From contig NZ_LR733825.1 in NCBI RefSeq assembly GCF_902506535.1, forward strand, positions 1,049,992-1,113,991: a stretch of 64,000 nt of DNA, in the 5' to 3' direction. Every line of letters starts with the position of its first letter. Within the stretch, counting starts at the first letter, position 1. The stretch comes from Pseudomonas sp. 8Z (lineage in GTDB: Bacteria; Pseudomonadota; Gammaproteobacteria; Pseudomonadales; Pseudomonadaceae). The notes under the pieces are model-generated. The model was not told the DNA's origin. It saw only the letters and a program-made list of their open reading frames with translations, and did no database searches. The translations under genes and the position numbers were made by a program. Positions 17,277 to 25,994 of this stretch are shown here, in pieces.

Positions 17277-19877
17277 TCAGGCGAACTCGCAAATCACGGT
17301 CGAATCGGCGTCGAGCGTGGCGTGTACACGCTGCAGACTTTCGCCAGCGGCCATGGCATCGAGCAGACGGTCAACCACCAGCGGCTGCAGATGCTGGTCG
17401 ATCAGGTGGTCGATCAGACGTGCGCCGCTGTCGCCGTGGGTGCAACGCTCGGCCAGATGCTCGACCAGCGCGTCGCAGTGGCTGAAGGCAAGCTGACGAC
17501 GGGCCAGGCGCTCACCGAAGCGGGCCAGCTTGAGGCCGACCAACTGGCGCAGCAGATCGGCGTCCATCGGGTAGTAAGGCACCACGCGCATGCGGCCGAG
17601 CAGGGCTGGCTTGAAGTGCTGCGACAGTTGCGGGCGGATGGCCAGTTCCAGATCCTCGGCGGCCGGGCGCTCGCCACCGGCACAGAGGCCGGCGATACGC
17701 TCGCTGGCGAGGTTGCTGGTCATCAGGATCAGGGTGTTGCGGAAGTTGATCTCGCGCCCTTCGCCGTCGTTGGCCACGCCCTTATCGAAGATTTGGTAGA
17801 AGACGTTCATCACGTCCGGGTCGGCCTTCTCCACTTCGTCGAGGAGGATCACCGAGTAGGGCTTCTGCCGCACCGCTTCGGTGAGCATGCCGCCCTCGCC
17901 ATAGCCAACATAGCCGGGTGGTGCGCCGATCAGGCGGGAAACGGTGTGCTTCTCCTGGAACTCGGACATGTTGATTACGGTGAGGAAGCGCTCGCCGCCG
18001 TACAGCAGGTCGGCCAGGGCCAGGGCGGTTTCGGTCTTGCCGACGCCGCTAGGGCCAACCAGCAGGAACACGCCAACCGGTGCGTCGGGCTTGTTCAGGC
18101 CGGCGGCGGTGGCACGCATGGCCTTGTCCAGCGCCTGGATCGCTTGCTCCTGACCACGCACGCGCTGGCGCAGGTCGTTAGCGAAGGTGATGACCTTGGT
18201 GTTGTGCTCGCGGGCCAGTTGGCTCAGCGGCACGCCTGTCCAGTGGCTGATCACTTCAGCGACCAGGCGCGGGCAAACCTCAAAGCTAACCAGGCGCTCG
18301 CTGGCCTGGGCGGCAGCCAGTTCGGCCTGCAGGTCGCGCAGCTCCGCCTCCAGCTCTTCCAGGTTCGGACGAGGTTCGTCGCTGGCGTCCTCGTCGTTAC
18401 CCAAACGTGCAGCGGCGCATTGTTTACGCTGCTCCAGCAGACGTTCGGCCAGCTCGCGCTGTACGGCCCAGCGGGTTTCCACCTGCTCCAGCTCGGCGCG
18501 AGCGGCGACCAGACGGCTTTCCAACGTATCCAGGGCTTCGTGGTCGATATTCAGGCCTGCGTCCAGATCGCGGCGCATGGCTTCACCCTGGCGCTCGCCC
18601 TCGGCGATCTCGCCGCGCAGGCGCTCCAGCGCTTCGGGGGCAGCGGCCAGGCTAATGCGTACGCGGGCGCAGGCAGTGTCGAGTACGTCTACGGCCTTGT
18701 CCGGCAGTTGCCGACCGGCCAGGTAGCGCGCCGACAGTTCGGCGGCGGCGACCACCGCGTCATCGCGCAGGTAGATGCCATGGCTCTTTTCGTACACCGG
18801 CGCCAGGCCACGGAGGATGGTCACAGCTTCCTCGACGGTGGGCTCGTGCAATTGCACCGGCTGGAAGCGGCGGGCCAGGGCCGGGTCTTTCTCGAAGTAC
18901 TTTTTGTATTCGCTCCAGGTGGTGGCGGCGATGGTGCGCAGTTCACCACGGGCCAGGGCTGGCTTGAGCAGGTTGGCGGCGTCGCCGCTGCCGGCCTGAC
19001 CACCGGCGCCGATCAGGGTGTGGGCTTCGTCGATGAACAGGATGATCGGCTTGGGCGAAGCCTTCACCTCGTCGATCACGCCTTGCAGGCGACGCTCGAA
19101 CTCGCCCTTGACGCTGGCGCCAGCCTGCAACAGGCCGAGATCCAGGCACAGCAGCTCGACGCCCTTGAGCACCTGCGGCACTTCGCCGGTGGCGATGCGC
19201 AGGGCCAGGCCTTCGACGATGGCGGTCTTACCGACACCGGCCTCGCCGACCACGATGGGGTTGTTCTTGCGGCGGCGGGCGAGGATATCGACCATCTGGC
19301 GGATCGCGCCGTCGCGGCACAGCACCGGGTCGAGCTTGCCGTCGCGGGCCTGTTGGGTGAAGTTGTGGGTGAAACGCGCCAGGTTCGATTCGCCACCGGC
19401 GGCCGGCTTGCCGCCTGCGGTCTGCGGCTGCTGACTGAGGGCGAAGTCACGCAGGCGCTCGGCATTGAGCTTGCCCAGCAGCGCCTGATAACGGCTGCCG
19501 GCATAGCGCATGGGGTTGCGTAGCAGAGCGAGGATCAGCGCAGCCTGGTCGATCTGGCTGGCGCCCAGTTCCAGGTTGGCCACCAGCAGTGCATCCTGCA
19601 GCCACTGCACCAGCTCGGCGGAAAACACCGGGTTGCGCGACTCGCTATGCTCGCCACGCGGTTGCAGCGCCTGGGCCAGTTCGCCGACATCGATCTCGGC
19701 ATCCTGCAGGGCACGCGCCAGCAGGCTTTCCGGGCGCTCCAGCAGGCCCAGCAGCAGGTCTTCGACGAGGATCTTGTTACCGCCACGCACCACGCAGCGT
19801 TCGGCGGCCATCTCCAGGTCGCGCTTGCTCGCGGCGTCCAGGGCTTGAACCAGTTGTTGCAGGTCGACGTTGATCAT
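17277..19877 (-). CDS. clpV: T6SS sheath-recycling ATPase ClpV (TssH)
   Basis: An 866-residue class I AAA+ unfoldase. It has a Clp N-terminal repeat domain, a first nucleotide-binding site with GEAGVGKT (about residue 205) and [11 protein letters not shown], a middle coiled-coil domain, and a second site with GPSGVGKTE (about residue 610) and [13 protein letters not shown]. The [16 protein letters not shown] pore-loop segment is present. The family is ClpB-like, but the position between tssG and sfa2 and the N-domain identify it as ClpV. ClpV disassembles contracted TssB/TssC sheaths for reuse. The ATG at 19877 lies 11 bases after the tssG stop. Confidence 0.97.
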   Translation of the reverse strand: MINVDLQQLVQALDAASKRDLEMAAERCVVRGGNKILVEDLLLGLLERPESLLARALQDAEIDVGELAQALQPRGEHSESRNPVFSAELVQWLQDALLVANLELGASQIDQAALILALLRNPMRYAGSRYQALLGKLNAERLRDFALSQQPQTAGGKPAAGGESNLARFTHNFTQQARDGKLDPVLCRDGAIRQMVDILARRRKNNPIVVGEAGVGKTAIVEGLALRIATGEVPQVLKGVELLCLDLGLLQAGASVKGEFERRLQGVIDEVKASPKPIILFIDEAHTLIGAGGQAGSGDAANLLKPALARGELRTIAATTWSEYKKYFEKDPALARRFQPVQLHEPTVEEAVTILRGLAPVYEKSHGIYLRDDAVVAAAELSARYLAGRQLPDKAVDVLDTACARVRISLAAAPEALERLRGEIAEGERQGEAMRRDLDAGLNIDHEALDTLESRLVAARAELEQVETRWAVQRELAERLLEQRKQCAAARLGNDEDASDEPRPNLEELEAELRDLQAELAAAQASERLVSFEVCPRLVAEVISHWTGVPLSQLAREHNTKVITFANDLRQRVRGQEQAIQALDKAMRATAAGLNKPDAPVGVFLLVGPSGVGKTETALALADLLYGGERFLTVINMSEFQEKHTVSRLIGAPPGYVGYGEGGMLTEAVRQKPYSVILLDEVEKADPDVMNVFYQIFDKGVANDGEGREINFRNTLILMTSNLASERIAGLCAGGERPAAEDLELAIRPQLSQHFKPALLGRMRVVPYYPMDADLLRQLVGLKLARFGERLARRQLAFSHCDALVEHLAERCTHGDSGARLIDHLIDQHLQPLVVDRLLDAMAAGESLQRVHATLDADSTVICEFA

Positions 19878-19888
19878 TTCATCTGTCC

Positions 19889-20896
19889 TTAATGAATCTT
19901 GCTGCCGAGCGTCACCAGGCCATCGGCGTTTTCACGCCCAAGCCAGGTGGTCCAGCCCAACAGGCAGGGGTTGCCTTCGCCGATGCGCAGGTCGCGGATT
20001 TCGTCCTGACGCAGCTCCAGGCGGATGTCGTAGTCCAGCGGATCGCGCAGGGTGAAGCGCACCAGCGCGCAGAGCGGCTGGTAACCCGTGCCAATCGGCA
20101 GGAACTCGTGAAAGCGCGTCCAGCCAAGCTGACGCACATGGATACGGAATTTGCCGCCACGGTCACGCACGCGTTCGCCAAGCACGGTGTCTTCACCGAG
20201 GAGGCTGTTGGCGCGGCCCAGACGGTTGCGCTGCTCCGGCTGCACGATCACCTGGCGCTCCAGGCACTGCTCGATGAACAGTTCGGCATGCTTGAAGTAG
20301 TAACGCAGCACCGACTCGATCAACGCCGCCGAGTGAGCGCGCAGGCTGAGCAGGCCGAGATAGGGCAGCAGGCGCTTCCAGTTCAGCTCCTGCGCCTGGC
20401 GAATCTGCTCGCTGCCCAGGCCAATCAGAGCGAACAGATGCGCCGAGAAGGCGTCCATTGCTCCGCTCTGGAAGCTCGCGCGGTAGCGGTACTTCTTCCA
20501 GATCGGCAGCAACAGGCGCTGCAGGCGGTTGTTGAACAGGTCGAGGAAATCGCGGGTCGGGTTGCCGTCCTCACTGTCGCCCAGCGCCTGCTCGCTGTAG
20601 AAAGCAGGCAGCGGCGAGCCACCGCCGAACAGGCCGACCAGATTGACGCGCATGCGCGCGCGTAGCTCGCCGTGCTCCTCGAAGAACTGAATGCGATCGA
20701 TGTCGCTGCCGGGAAAGCCCAGGCTCGGATTGGCCTGAAACTCCAGGTATTCGTAGAGGCGTTCCTCATCCAGATGCGGATGAGCCGCGCCTAGGCGCTC
20801 CAGCACCAACTGTACGGCCTGAAATAGGCTGTACTCGCGGATGCCTCGGCTGAGCCGATTCAGAGCAGGGGCTGTTGCCCCATGCGTGGCGTCCAT
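19889..20896 (-). CDS. tssG: T6SS baseplate protein TssG
   Basis: A 335-residue TssG (ImpH/VasB family). Visible family features are SLFQAVQLVLERL near the N-terminus, NLVGLFGGGSPLPAFY in the first third, and the C-terminal GWTTWLGRE segment. It forms the baseplate wedge with TssF and TssE. The ATG lies inside the 3' end of tssF, giving a 37-base overlap in a different frame. This is common for the tssF-tssG pair and suggests coupled translation. Nothing is missing compared with the usual ~330-residue length. Confidence 0.95.
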   Translation of the reverse strand: MDATHGATAPALNRLSRGIREYSLFQAVQLVLERLGAAHPHLDEERLYEYLEFQANPSLGFPGSDIDRIQFFEEHGELRARMRVNLVGLFGGGSPLPAFYSEQALGDSEDGNPTRDFLDLFNNRLQRLLLPIWKKYRYRASFQSGAMDAFSAHLFALIGLGSEQIRQAQELNWKRLLPYLGLLSLRAHSAALIESVLRYYFKHAELFIEQCLERQVIVQPEQRNRLGRANSLLGEDTVLGERVRDRGGKFRIHVRQLGWTRFHEFLPIGTGYQPLCALVRFTLRDPLDYDIRLELRQDEIRDLRIGEGNPCLLGWTTWLGRENADGLVTLGSKIH

Positions 20897-22650
20897 TTGT
20901 ACAACTCTCCCTGTGTGCTCTGTACGTGCAGCTCGTGGTAGCTGTTGAGACTGGCGTAGAGGGCGAAAAATTCATTGAGTACCGAAGCGAAGAGGAATAA
21001 ATCGCCCTCGCCCAGGTAACCTTCGGGGTTCATGGTCAGTTCGGTGCGTACACCACGCACGGGCAAGCCACGGTGCAGGCGGTCGACATGGCGATGGCCG
21101 ATCTTCTTCAAGCCGCTCAGCAAGCGCTTGCTGACGCGCTCGGCGTGCTGGTCGTAGTAGCGCGGCAGGTCGTAGGTTTCGAGGATCACCTTGAGCGCCT
21201 CGACGTTGGCCAGCGACAGGTAGTTCAGCGACATGTTGGAAATCAGCTTCCACAGGAAGTCGCGGTGCAGCGGCGGCGCGTAGCTCGGCGTGACCGCGCT
21301 GATGTTGCGGAAGCTGAGGAAATCCGGGGTGTCCTCGCTGGGCAGGCAGATATCGCCCAGGCTGAGCTGGCGCGGCAGATTCTGGTTGGTGCAGGTCAGC
21401 TCGATGGACAGCGTCTCGTGCTGCTCCAGGTTACGCAGGCCGAAGCTGAGCCAGGTTTCCAGGCCGTCGCCGAGCATCGACGGCTGCTGACGCACGCTGT
21501 AGTGCGGGCGCGCCACCGGCACGTCGAAGCTGGGATCGTGCTCGAACGATTCGAACGGCACGTACTCTTCATAACCCATGCCGCCCGGTTTCCAGCCGGT
21601 GACCCGGTCGACCGAGAACACGCCGCAATGCTGCGCATCGAATTCGGCCGGCAGCAGCAGGTACTGATCCTGCTTGCCATCGAGGCGGATCGGGATGGCG
21701 TCGTGCTGAAACAAGTTGACCACCGGCGTGCAGTACAGGCGCACGTTTTCCAGCGTCGGGCGGATACGCTGCACGCCCGCCTTGTGGATATCGAAGCGCA
21801 ACTCGACGCCGCGCGCCTGCTTGAGCAGCTCCTCGGGCAGGGTGTTGACCGCATCCAGCCCCAGCAAATCGACGAAGAGGAATTTCTCCTGGAAGGAAAA
21901 ATACTCCTGCAGGTAGCGGTAACCGCGGAAGGTGTTGAGCGGGTAGGGAATCAGCGCCTCGTCTTCGGCGAAACCTACCGGCTGTACCTGCTCGGGCCTG
22001 AGCTGCAGCGTACCAAGCGGTTGGTGCAGTTCATCCTGCAGCGGCTTACCTGCAGCATCGAGCAGCACCAGTTGGATGCCGCCGAGATTGCGCAGCAGGG
22101 CCAGGTAGAGCATCTGGCCGATATAGCGCTCACCGGCCAGGTGCAGGCGCAGCTTGCTCAGGCCAATCTCACCGATATGGCCATCGGCGGTCATGCTCAG
22201 GCGCAGGCTGAGCAGTGCACCATCGCCCTTGACCGAGTAGTCCAGACCGCTCAATGCCAGCGGCAGCACCTCGGTGGGGAAGCAGGTACGAAAACGGCAG
22301 GTGACGCCTTCGATGGCCTTGGCTTCCACCGGCGTACCACGATTGACCGGCAGCGCCGGGCCAGGGCGGGTCAGCGGGTCGAACTGGAGCATGCTGAAGG
22401 CCGGCAGCGGGCGCATATAGTTCGGCCACAGCAGGTGCATCAGCGAATGGGTCAGCTCCGGCAACTCGTCGTCGAGCTTCTGCCGCAGGCGCCCGGACAG
22501 GAAGGCAAAGCCTTCGAGCAAACGCTCGACATCCGGATCACGCCCAGCCTGCCCAAGGAAGGGCGCCAGCGCCGGGCTGCGCTCGGCGAAGCGCTTGCCC
22601 AGTTGGCGCAGGGCAGTGAGTTCGCTTTGGTAGTAGTGGTTGAAAGACAT
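20860..22650 (-). CDS. tssF: T6SS baseplate protein TssF
   Basis: A 596-residue TssF (ImpG/VasA family), opening MSFNHYYQSELTALRQLGKR and containing the typical DPDVERLLEGFAFLSGRLRQ. It is the core wedge subunit of the T6SS baseplate. An AAGGA site lies seven bases before the ATG, inside the short 14-base gap after the preceding 172-residue hypothetical gene. Its first ~26 codons have a second, divergent copy at 24726-24800, on the far side of the inserted small genes. The gene seems complete, so the copy represents a leftover from recombination at this start. Confidence 0.96.
   Translation of the reverse strand: MSFNHYYQSELTALRQLGKRFAERSPALAPFLGQAGRDPDVERLLEGFAFLSGRLRQKLDDELPELTHSLMHLLWPNYMRPLPAFSMLQFDPLTRPGPALPVNRGTPVEAKAIEGVTCRFRTCFPTEVLPLALSGLDYSVKGDGALLSLRLSMTADGHIGEIGLSKLRLHLAGERYIGQMLYLALLRNLGGIQLVLLDAAGKPLQDELHQPLGTLQLRPEQVQPVGFAEDEALIPYPLNTFRGYRYLQEYFSFQEKFLFVDLLGLDAVNTLPEELLKQARGVELRFDIHKAGVQRIRPTLENVRLYCTPVVNLFQHDAIPIRLDGKQDQYLLLPAEFDAQHCGVFSVDRVTGWKPGGMGYEEYVPFESFEHDPSFDVPVARPHYSVRQQPSMLGDGLETWLSFGLRNLEQHETLSIELTCTNQNLPRQLSLGDICLPSEDTPDFLSFRNISAVTPSYAPPLHRDFLWKLISNMSLNYLSLANVEALKVILETYDLPRYYDQHAERVSKRLLSGLKKIGHRHVDRLHRGLPVRGVRTELTMNPEGYLGEGDLFLFASVLNEFFALYASLNSYHELHVQSTQGELYKWTPRMGQQPLL
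22573..22650 (-). repeat. 5' end of tssF, one arm of a direct repeat
   Basis: These 78 bases encode the first 26 residues of TssF and are repeated, with a three-base deletion and about ten substitutions, at 24726-24800 in the same orientation. Shared peptide elements are MSFN, YYQSEL, ALRQ and KRFAERSP. The two arms bracket the low-GC block of small genes, which makes the block look like an insertion delivered with its own copy of the tssF start. Confidence 0.85.
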
Positions 22651-22664
22651 CTATCTATCCTTGA

Positions 22665-23183
22665 TCAGTCAGAGCCATTGGCGGGTTCAGCCAAATACTC
22701 GATCCATTCATCGCTGGCCCCGTGTTGCTTGAGGTAGGCCATGCGGACTTCATCGGAGGCGTGCTGCCAAAAGGGATTCCAGATCCAATCCCACCAGTAT
22801 TCGAGGCTGCCCTGCTTGCTCATGACCGCTTCGATGGGCGCCATGTCGGGAAAGGCAAACCATGGCGCCGGAGGTGCCTTGAAGGTCGCATCAAGTTGTT
22901 CAAGAAAGATCTGCGAGTTGGTGGTCAACTCGATGAGCAAACCGTTGAACTCTTCACGAGCAAAAAGCTTCAGTGCTTCTCCGCTTCCATTCACTGCATC
23001 AACAACCTGCCCTGGCTCACTGATTGCCTGACCAAATCGTTCTGCAATCAGCGCACAAAGCAGAGCGAACTCACCTGCCGAGATCATCAGAACACAGTAA
23101 TGCACGGCAGACGCTTGCTCTCCGGTGAAGACCTTGCGTGGATAGGTCGCCAACTGCGTGTTTGATTCAGGTGACATAGTCAT
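22665..23183 (-). CDS. hypothetical protein, possible orphan immunity gene
   Basis: A 172-residue soluble protein with no signal peptide or membrane segment. I do not recognise its family. The middle is leucine/alanine-rich (CVLMISAGEFALLCALIAER), and the C-terminal third is rich in tryptophan (EYWWDWIWNPFW). Its ATG shares one base with the preceding stop (TGATG), so it is translationally coupled to the small membrane gene upstream, and it ends 14 bases before tssF. A second in-frame ATG lies two codons in. It is the last gene of the inserted block. A role in T6SS immunity or cargo handling is only inferred from position. Confidence 0.6.
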   Translation of the reverse strand: MTMSPESNTQLATYPRKVFTGEQASAVHYCVLMISAGEFALLCALIAERFGQAISEPGQVVDAVNGSGEALKLFAREEFNGLLIELTTNSQIFLEQLDATFKAPPAPWFAFPDMAPIEAVMSKQGSLEYWWDWIWNPFWQHASDEVRMAYLKQHGASDEWIEYLAEPANGSD

Positions 23184-23398
23184 CAGGCAGGTACCTGGTT
23201 AAGAAAATAAGTGCCTGCAATATGCAGAGTCGGAACGATCAAGAGCCCAATAAACGCCATGAATCGGTATGGCGTGGTGCTGCGTACTTTTTCGAAGAAT
23301 CCCAATACTGCAGTCACGAAACAGTAGATAGCCAATAGCCCAAACAGATCACTGTCAGCAACAGTGGCTAGATAACCGGAAATGTTTGTGCTCGGCAT
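23183..23398 (-). CDS. small two-helix membrane protein, unknown function
   Basis: A 71-residue protein with two predicted membrane helices (LFGLLAIYCFVTAVLGFF and FMAFIGLLIVPTLHIAGTYF) separated by a basic loop KVRSTTPYR. The family is not recognised. The start is uncertain: a GTG six bases upstream (23404) has a slightly better-spaced GAGAG. The stop overlaps the next start by one base. It lies within the low-GC insert between the PAAR/lipoprotein genes and tssF. Small inner-membrane proteins in such places are often immunity factors against membrane-acting toxins, but no toxin gene is visible next to it. Confidence 0.55.
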   Translation of the reverse strand: MPSTNISGYLATVADSDLFGLLAIYCFVTAVLGFFEKVRSTTPYRFMAFIGLLIVPTLHIAGTYFLNQVPA

Positions 23399-23464
23399 TT
23401 TCACTAATCTCTCGCTATACTATGTGGTGACGTCATCTTTACTGACCCTCCGATAGGTTCTTGC

Positions 23465-23836
23465 CTATTTACACTCTGGTAAAGACCATCCACCATAACC
23501 GCTGGACGTTGAGTAAGTAACATGACCTTCCGACCAGAACGCCCCCTCAATATTTGGGTAGTCGCGCTGCCAAAGTAACCATTCCGAGCTTCTTATTTCG
23601 CGACCTTCTCTACTGTACACACGATAAAATCCATTACCGGAAAACAGTGCAAGCGTCTTGCCGATAGAGCCTAATGACTTGTAGCTAGTAATATATGCAT
23701 CGATATAACAGGCTCCAGACTCACTCCATACACGGTCATACAACTTGGCGCTACGACCAGCCTCAAGCTTCACGCACAGCAAGCTCGCCATTAGCAATAG
23801 CAGTGCACCTCCAGTGACGCCAATCAGCATTGACAT
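23465..23836 (-). CDS. single-pass membrane or exported hypothetical protein, immunity-like
   Basis: About 123 residues. One N-terminal hydrophobic segment (MLIGVTGGALLLLMASLLC) serves as membrane anchor or signal, followed by a ~100-residue extracytoplasmic domain ending YGGWSLPECK, with cysteines near residue 44 and near the C-terminus that could form a disulfide. A GTG 18 bases upstream (23854) is an alternative start. I do not recognise the family with confidence; layout and position resemble small periplasmic immunity proteins. Base composition is clearly lower in GC than the tss genes. The 66 bases to the next gene hold nothing I can name. Confidence 0.5.
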   Translation of the reverse strand: MSMLIGVTGGALLLLMASLLCVKLEAGRSAKLYDRVWSESGACYIDAYITSYKSLGSIGKTLALFSGNGFYRVYSREGREIRSSEWLLWQRDYPNIEGAFWSEGHVTYSTSSGYGGWSLPECK

Positions 23837-23875
23837 ACAACTCAGCCCCTGCACAGATCACACAAAATCAAAAGA

Positions 23876-24285
23876 CTAATTTTCTATAACTTCGTACGGC
23901 GTATTGCTAATAAAAACATTAAGCCAGTGCTCGTTCCATTCCGGAGCTCCGATACTGAAGGTTCGGCTATGCTTGAAAAAATCGATCCAAACAATTCCCA
24001 CAACCATATCGTCCTCATGCGACCGCATATCGAGTGACTGCAGCGAATACAACGGCGAGCGAAATACAACTCCCGGCATTTTTTATCTATCACCCGCAAA
24101 TAAGCCAAATCCTCAAAGGCGACTAAAACACCACCCACATGAATATTCTCCATAACATATCGCCCGGACGGACTGGTGTACGAGTACTGTGCATCCCGAG
24201 TCGTGACAACATGAACCACTCCCCACAAGGAGATAAAGAGCGATACTGGCAACAGCAGGACTATAGAGATTCTTTTAACATTCAT
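23876..24285 (-). pseudogene. membrane-anchored immunity-like gene, frameshifted at an A6 run
   Basis: The ATG at 24285 overlaps the preceding stop by four bases. The product begins with a signal/anchor (MNVKRISIVLLLPVSLFISL) and reads well up to AYLRVIDKK. At an A6 run (complement of 24080-24085) the frame becomes poor, with many cysteines. The neighbouring frame instead continues GVVFRSPLYSLQSLDMRS and ends NVFISNTPYEVIEN at 23876. One extra A would join the two parts into a protein of about 135 residues. Either the gene is broken, the run is slippage-prone, or the read has a homopolymer error. I call it a frameshifted relative of small anchored proteins of unknown function. Confidence 0.6.
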
Positions 24286-24725
24286 CTCTCACGCCCTGAA
24301 TTAGCTGACTTAAGGAAAACCTCGTAAACCACCAAGGTTAATGCCACAAAAACATATCCAGCTATAACTATGCAAGGCGAGAAAGCAACCCATAACACAG
24401 CCATCGCGAAACCCGATACATCACCCATTGCGACATGAAACAATCCATACGCAACCCAGGGAATCCCATAGAACGGAATAAATACAAGAGGCGCAAACCA
24501 AGCAAGCCGAACAATAGCTGACTCGGATTTCTTCTTGATATAACAGCTAGCCCATACTGCAAAAGTCAGATAAGCCAATGCTCCGAACCAAAGCCCAAAG
24601 GTCACGAGCACGTCCTCAAGACTTCCCTTGCCGCGACTCCAAACCTCAAGAAAAGGTAGCGACAACAAGAGAGCCGCAGGTGTCCAGATGGATATCTGGA
24701 AAAATCGGGAGACCGAGTTATTCAC
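24282..24725 (-). CDS. four-helix membrane protein, possibly fused to TssF start
   Basis: A 147-residue protein with about four membrane helices (for example WTPAALLLSLPFLEVW, FGALAYLTFAVWASCYI, FAPLVFIPFYGIPWVAYGLF and CIVIAGYVFVALTLVVYEV). The family is not recognised. The frame is open into an upstream remnant of tssF, so translation may begin at the remnant's ATG (24800), giving a 172-residue chimera whose first 25 residues are TssF-like. The GTG at 24725 lies exactly at the junction and is the likely ancestral start. It overlaps the next gene by four bases. An immunity role against a membrane toxin fits size and place but is inferred. Confidence 0.6.
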   Translation of the reverse strand: MNNSVSRFFQISIWTPAALLLSLPFLEVWSRGKGSLEDVLVTFGLWFGALAYLTFAVWASCYIKKKSESAIVRLAWFAPLVFIPFYGIPWVAYGLFHVAMGDVSGFAMAVLWVAFSPCIVIAGYVFVALTLVVYEVFLKSANSGRER

Positions 24726-24800
24726 TGGGCTACGCTCGGCAAAGCGCTTGCTCGGCTGGCGCAGGGCAATGAGTTCGCTTTGGTAGTAGTTGAAAGACAT
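24726..24800 (-). repeat. truncated duplicate of tssF 5' end
   Basis: Twenty-five codons homologous to the start of tssF: MSFN-YYQSEL-ALRQ-KRFAERSP, against the intact gene at 22650. It lacks one histidine codon and shows several substitutions. Similarity stops abruptly after RSP, where the four-helix protein sequence begins in frame. The remnant ATG follows the lipoprotein stop by one base (TGA-G-ATG). This probably marks the original tssE-PAAR-lipoprotein-tssF junction before the insert arrived. Confidence 0.85.
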
Positions 24801-24801
24801 C

Positions 24802-25287
24802 TCAGCGGCTCGTCCATGTGGCTGGGTCGACACAGTCGCTGGCATTGGCTAGCAAGGCGTCAGCGCGGTGATCATTCCATTGCGCGGGAATCAGTTTCAG
24901 ATCACCTATCGGTGGAGTCTGAGTCGGGCAACCATTGCGGGACATCCAGACGCAGTGCCGCGGCTGATAACCCTGCGCCTCAACCGTCAAGGCAACGATG
25001 CACATCGGCGCATCGGCGAGCACCGTAAAGAGTCGCCAGTCGTCACGGGCCGCAAAGGCGAATCGCCCCTGACTGTCGCTGCGCAGCTCATAGCTGTGCG
25101 AGCGGTCGCTGGCGACCTCAAGAACGAGCGCCGCACCTTGCACGGGCTGGCCGCTCTCTGCAGACACCAGACGCCCACCGATAGCCGGGTTGATCGGCGT
25201 CGCATGCGGGGCCAACACGCAACCCTGCAACGCAAGTACAGCGAGCAGACAGCTCCATCGAGTCGGATAGCGCAGGTGGCGATTCAT
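24802..25287 (-). CDS. T6SS-linked lipoprotein with carboxypeptidase-regulatory-like fold
   Basis: A 161-residue lipoprotein. The signal ends LALQGC (acylated cysteine near residue 22). The mature region begins with a beta-sandwich pattern typical of carboxypeptidase regulatory-like/transthyretin-like domains: IGGRLVSAESGQPVQGAAL, then RSDSQGRFAFA and VEAQGYQP. Three cysteines in the second half may pair. The ATG lies ten bases after the PAAR stop, so it is co-translated with the spike tip. It may be a periplasmic immunity or loading factor associated with PAAR. No catalytic motif is visible, and its function cannot be assigned. Confidence 0.7.
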   Translation of the reverse strand: MNRHLRYPTRWSCLLAVLALQGCVLAPHATPINPAIGGRLVSAESGQPVQGAALVLEVASDRSHSYELRSDSQGRFAFAARDDWRLFTVLADAPMCIVALTVEAQGYQPRHCVWMSRNGCPTQTPPIGDLKLIPAQWNDHRADALLANASDCVDPATWTSR

Positions 25288-25297
25288 CACGAGCGAC

Positions 25298-25573
25298 TCA
25301 ACCGCCAATCAACACGGTGCCAGACCCACTCACCACCACATTCCCATGGCTCCCCACACTCCCCACCACCGCCGCCGGCTTGCCGTTGATCAGTACGGTA
25401 GGAATCACCGCGCCGGCCATTGCGCCGCCGCAGGCGGAAGGGTCGCCTTGGCGGGCGGCCGGCAGGCTGTCGAACAGCACGTCGGGCGAGCCGGCGGCGA
25501 TCGGGTTGGTGCCGTGGCCGGGAATCGGGCAGGCGGTGGGATCGCTCAGGCGGGCGGCGGGTTTACCGGACAT
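25298..25573 (-). CDS. PAAR-domain spike-tip protein
   Basis: A 91-residue protein made of a single PAAR domain: MSGKPAARLSDPTACPIPG at the start, then the DSLPAARQGDPSACGG repeat and VLINGKPAAVVGSVGSHG near the end. PAAR proteins form the zinc-containing cone that sharpens the VgrG trimer. No toxin extension is present, so it serves as a bare tip. The ATG lies 11 bases inside the 3' end of tssE. A PAAR gene between tssE and tssF is not part of the H2 cluster of P. aeruginosa as I recall it, so it is a local addition shared with the following lipoprotein. Confidence 0.93.
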   Translation of the reverse strand: MSGKPAARLSDPTACPIPGHGTNPIAAGSPDVLFDSLPAARQGDPSACGGAMAGAVIPTVLINGKPAAVVGSVGSHGNVVVSGSGTVLIGG

Positions 25574-25988
25574 GTGAGGCTCCTGGGTTGACGTTGACCT
25601 GACCGCTGCCATCCAGGCTCGCGGAGAAACTGACCTGGCGCTTGATGCCGTCCATTTCCAGCATGGCGTCGATGGCGAAGGCCTGACGCAATGGGTCATG
25701 GGTACGCGGTAGGGAAATCACCCGCACCTGGGTCAGTCGTGGTTCGTACGCTTCGATAAAGCGTTCGATGGCGATACGCGCCTGCTGCAGCGAGTCATGC
25801 AGCGACAGGCGCATATCGTTCAAATCGGGCAACCCGTAGTCGGGCAGCGTTTGCACGCTGCCCGCACGGGTGCTGAGCATCTTGGCCAGATGGGCAGCCA
25901 CCGAGGCCATGGCGGCGACCTCGCGGCTCCAGCCGGCACGTTGGCCAGCCTCACCACCGAGGCGCTCGAACAGGCTGCCGTAGGCCAT
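25563..25988 (-). CDS. tssE: T6SS baseplate protein TssE (gp25-like)
   Basis: A 141-residue gp25/GpW-family protein. It has a typical N-terminal SLFERL motif, the LPDYGLPDL segment common to TssE, then the conserved YEPRLTQVRV strand near residue 80. It joins TssF and TssG in the baseplate wedge and nucleates sheath assembly. The start is six bases after the tssC stop and the 3' end overlaps the PAAR gene. Length and domain match hsiF2 of the H2 cluster. Confidence 0.94.
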   Translation of the reverse strand: MAYGSLFERLGGEAGQRAGWSREVAAMASVAAHLAKMLSTRAGSVQTLPDYGLPDLNDMRLSLHDSLQQARIAIERFIEAYEPRLTQVRVISLPRTHDPLRQAFAIDAMLEMDGIKRQVSFSASLDGSGQVNVNPGASHVR

Positions 25989-25994
25989 GGCTGC

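Noticed and set aside
17322..19523. 733-codon open frame on the plus strand
   Set aside because: Antisense shadow of clpV; long only because of GC bias at third positions.
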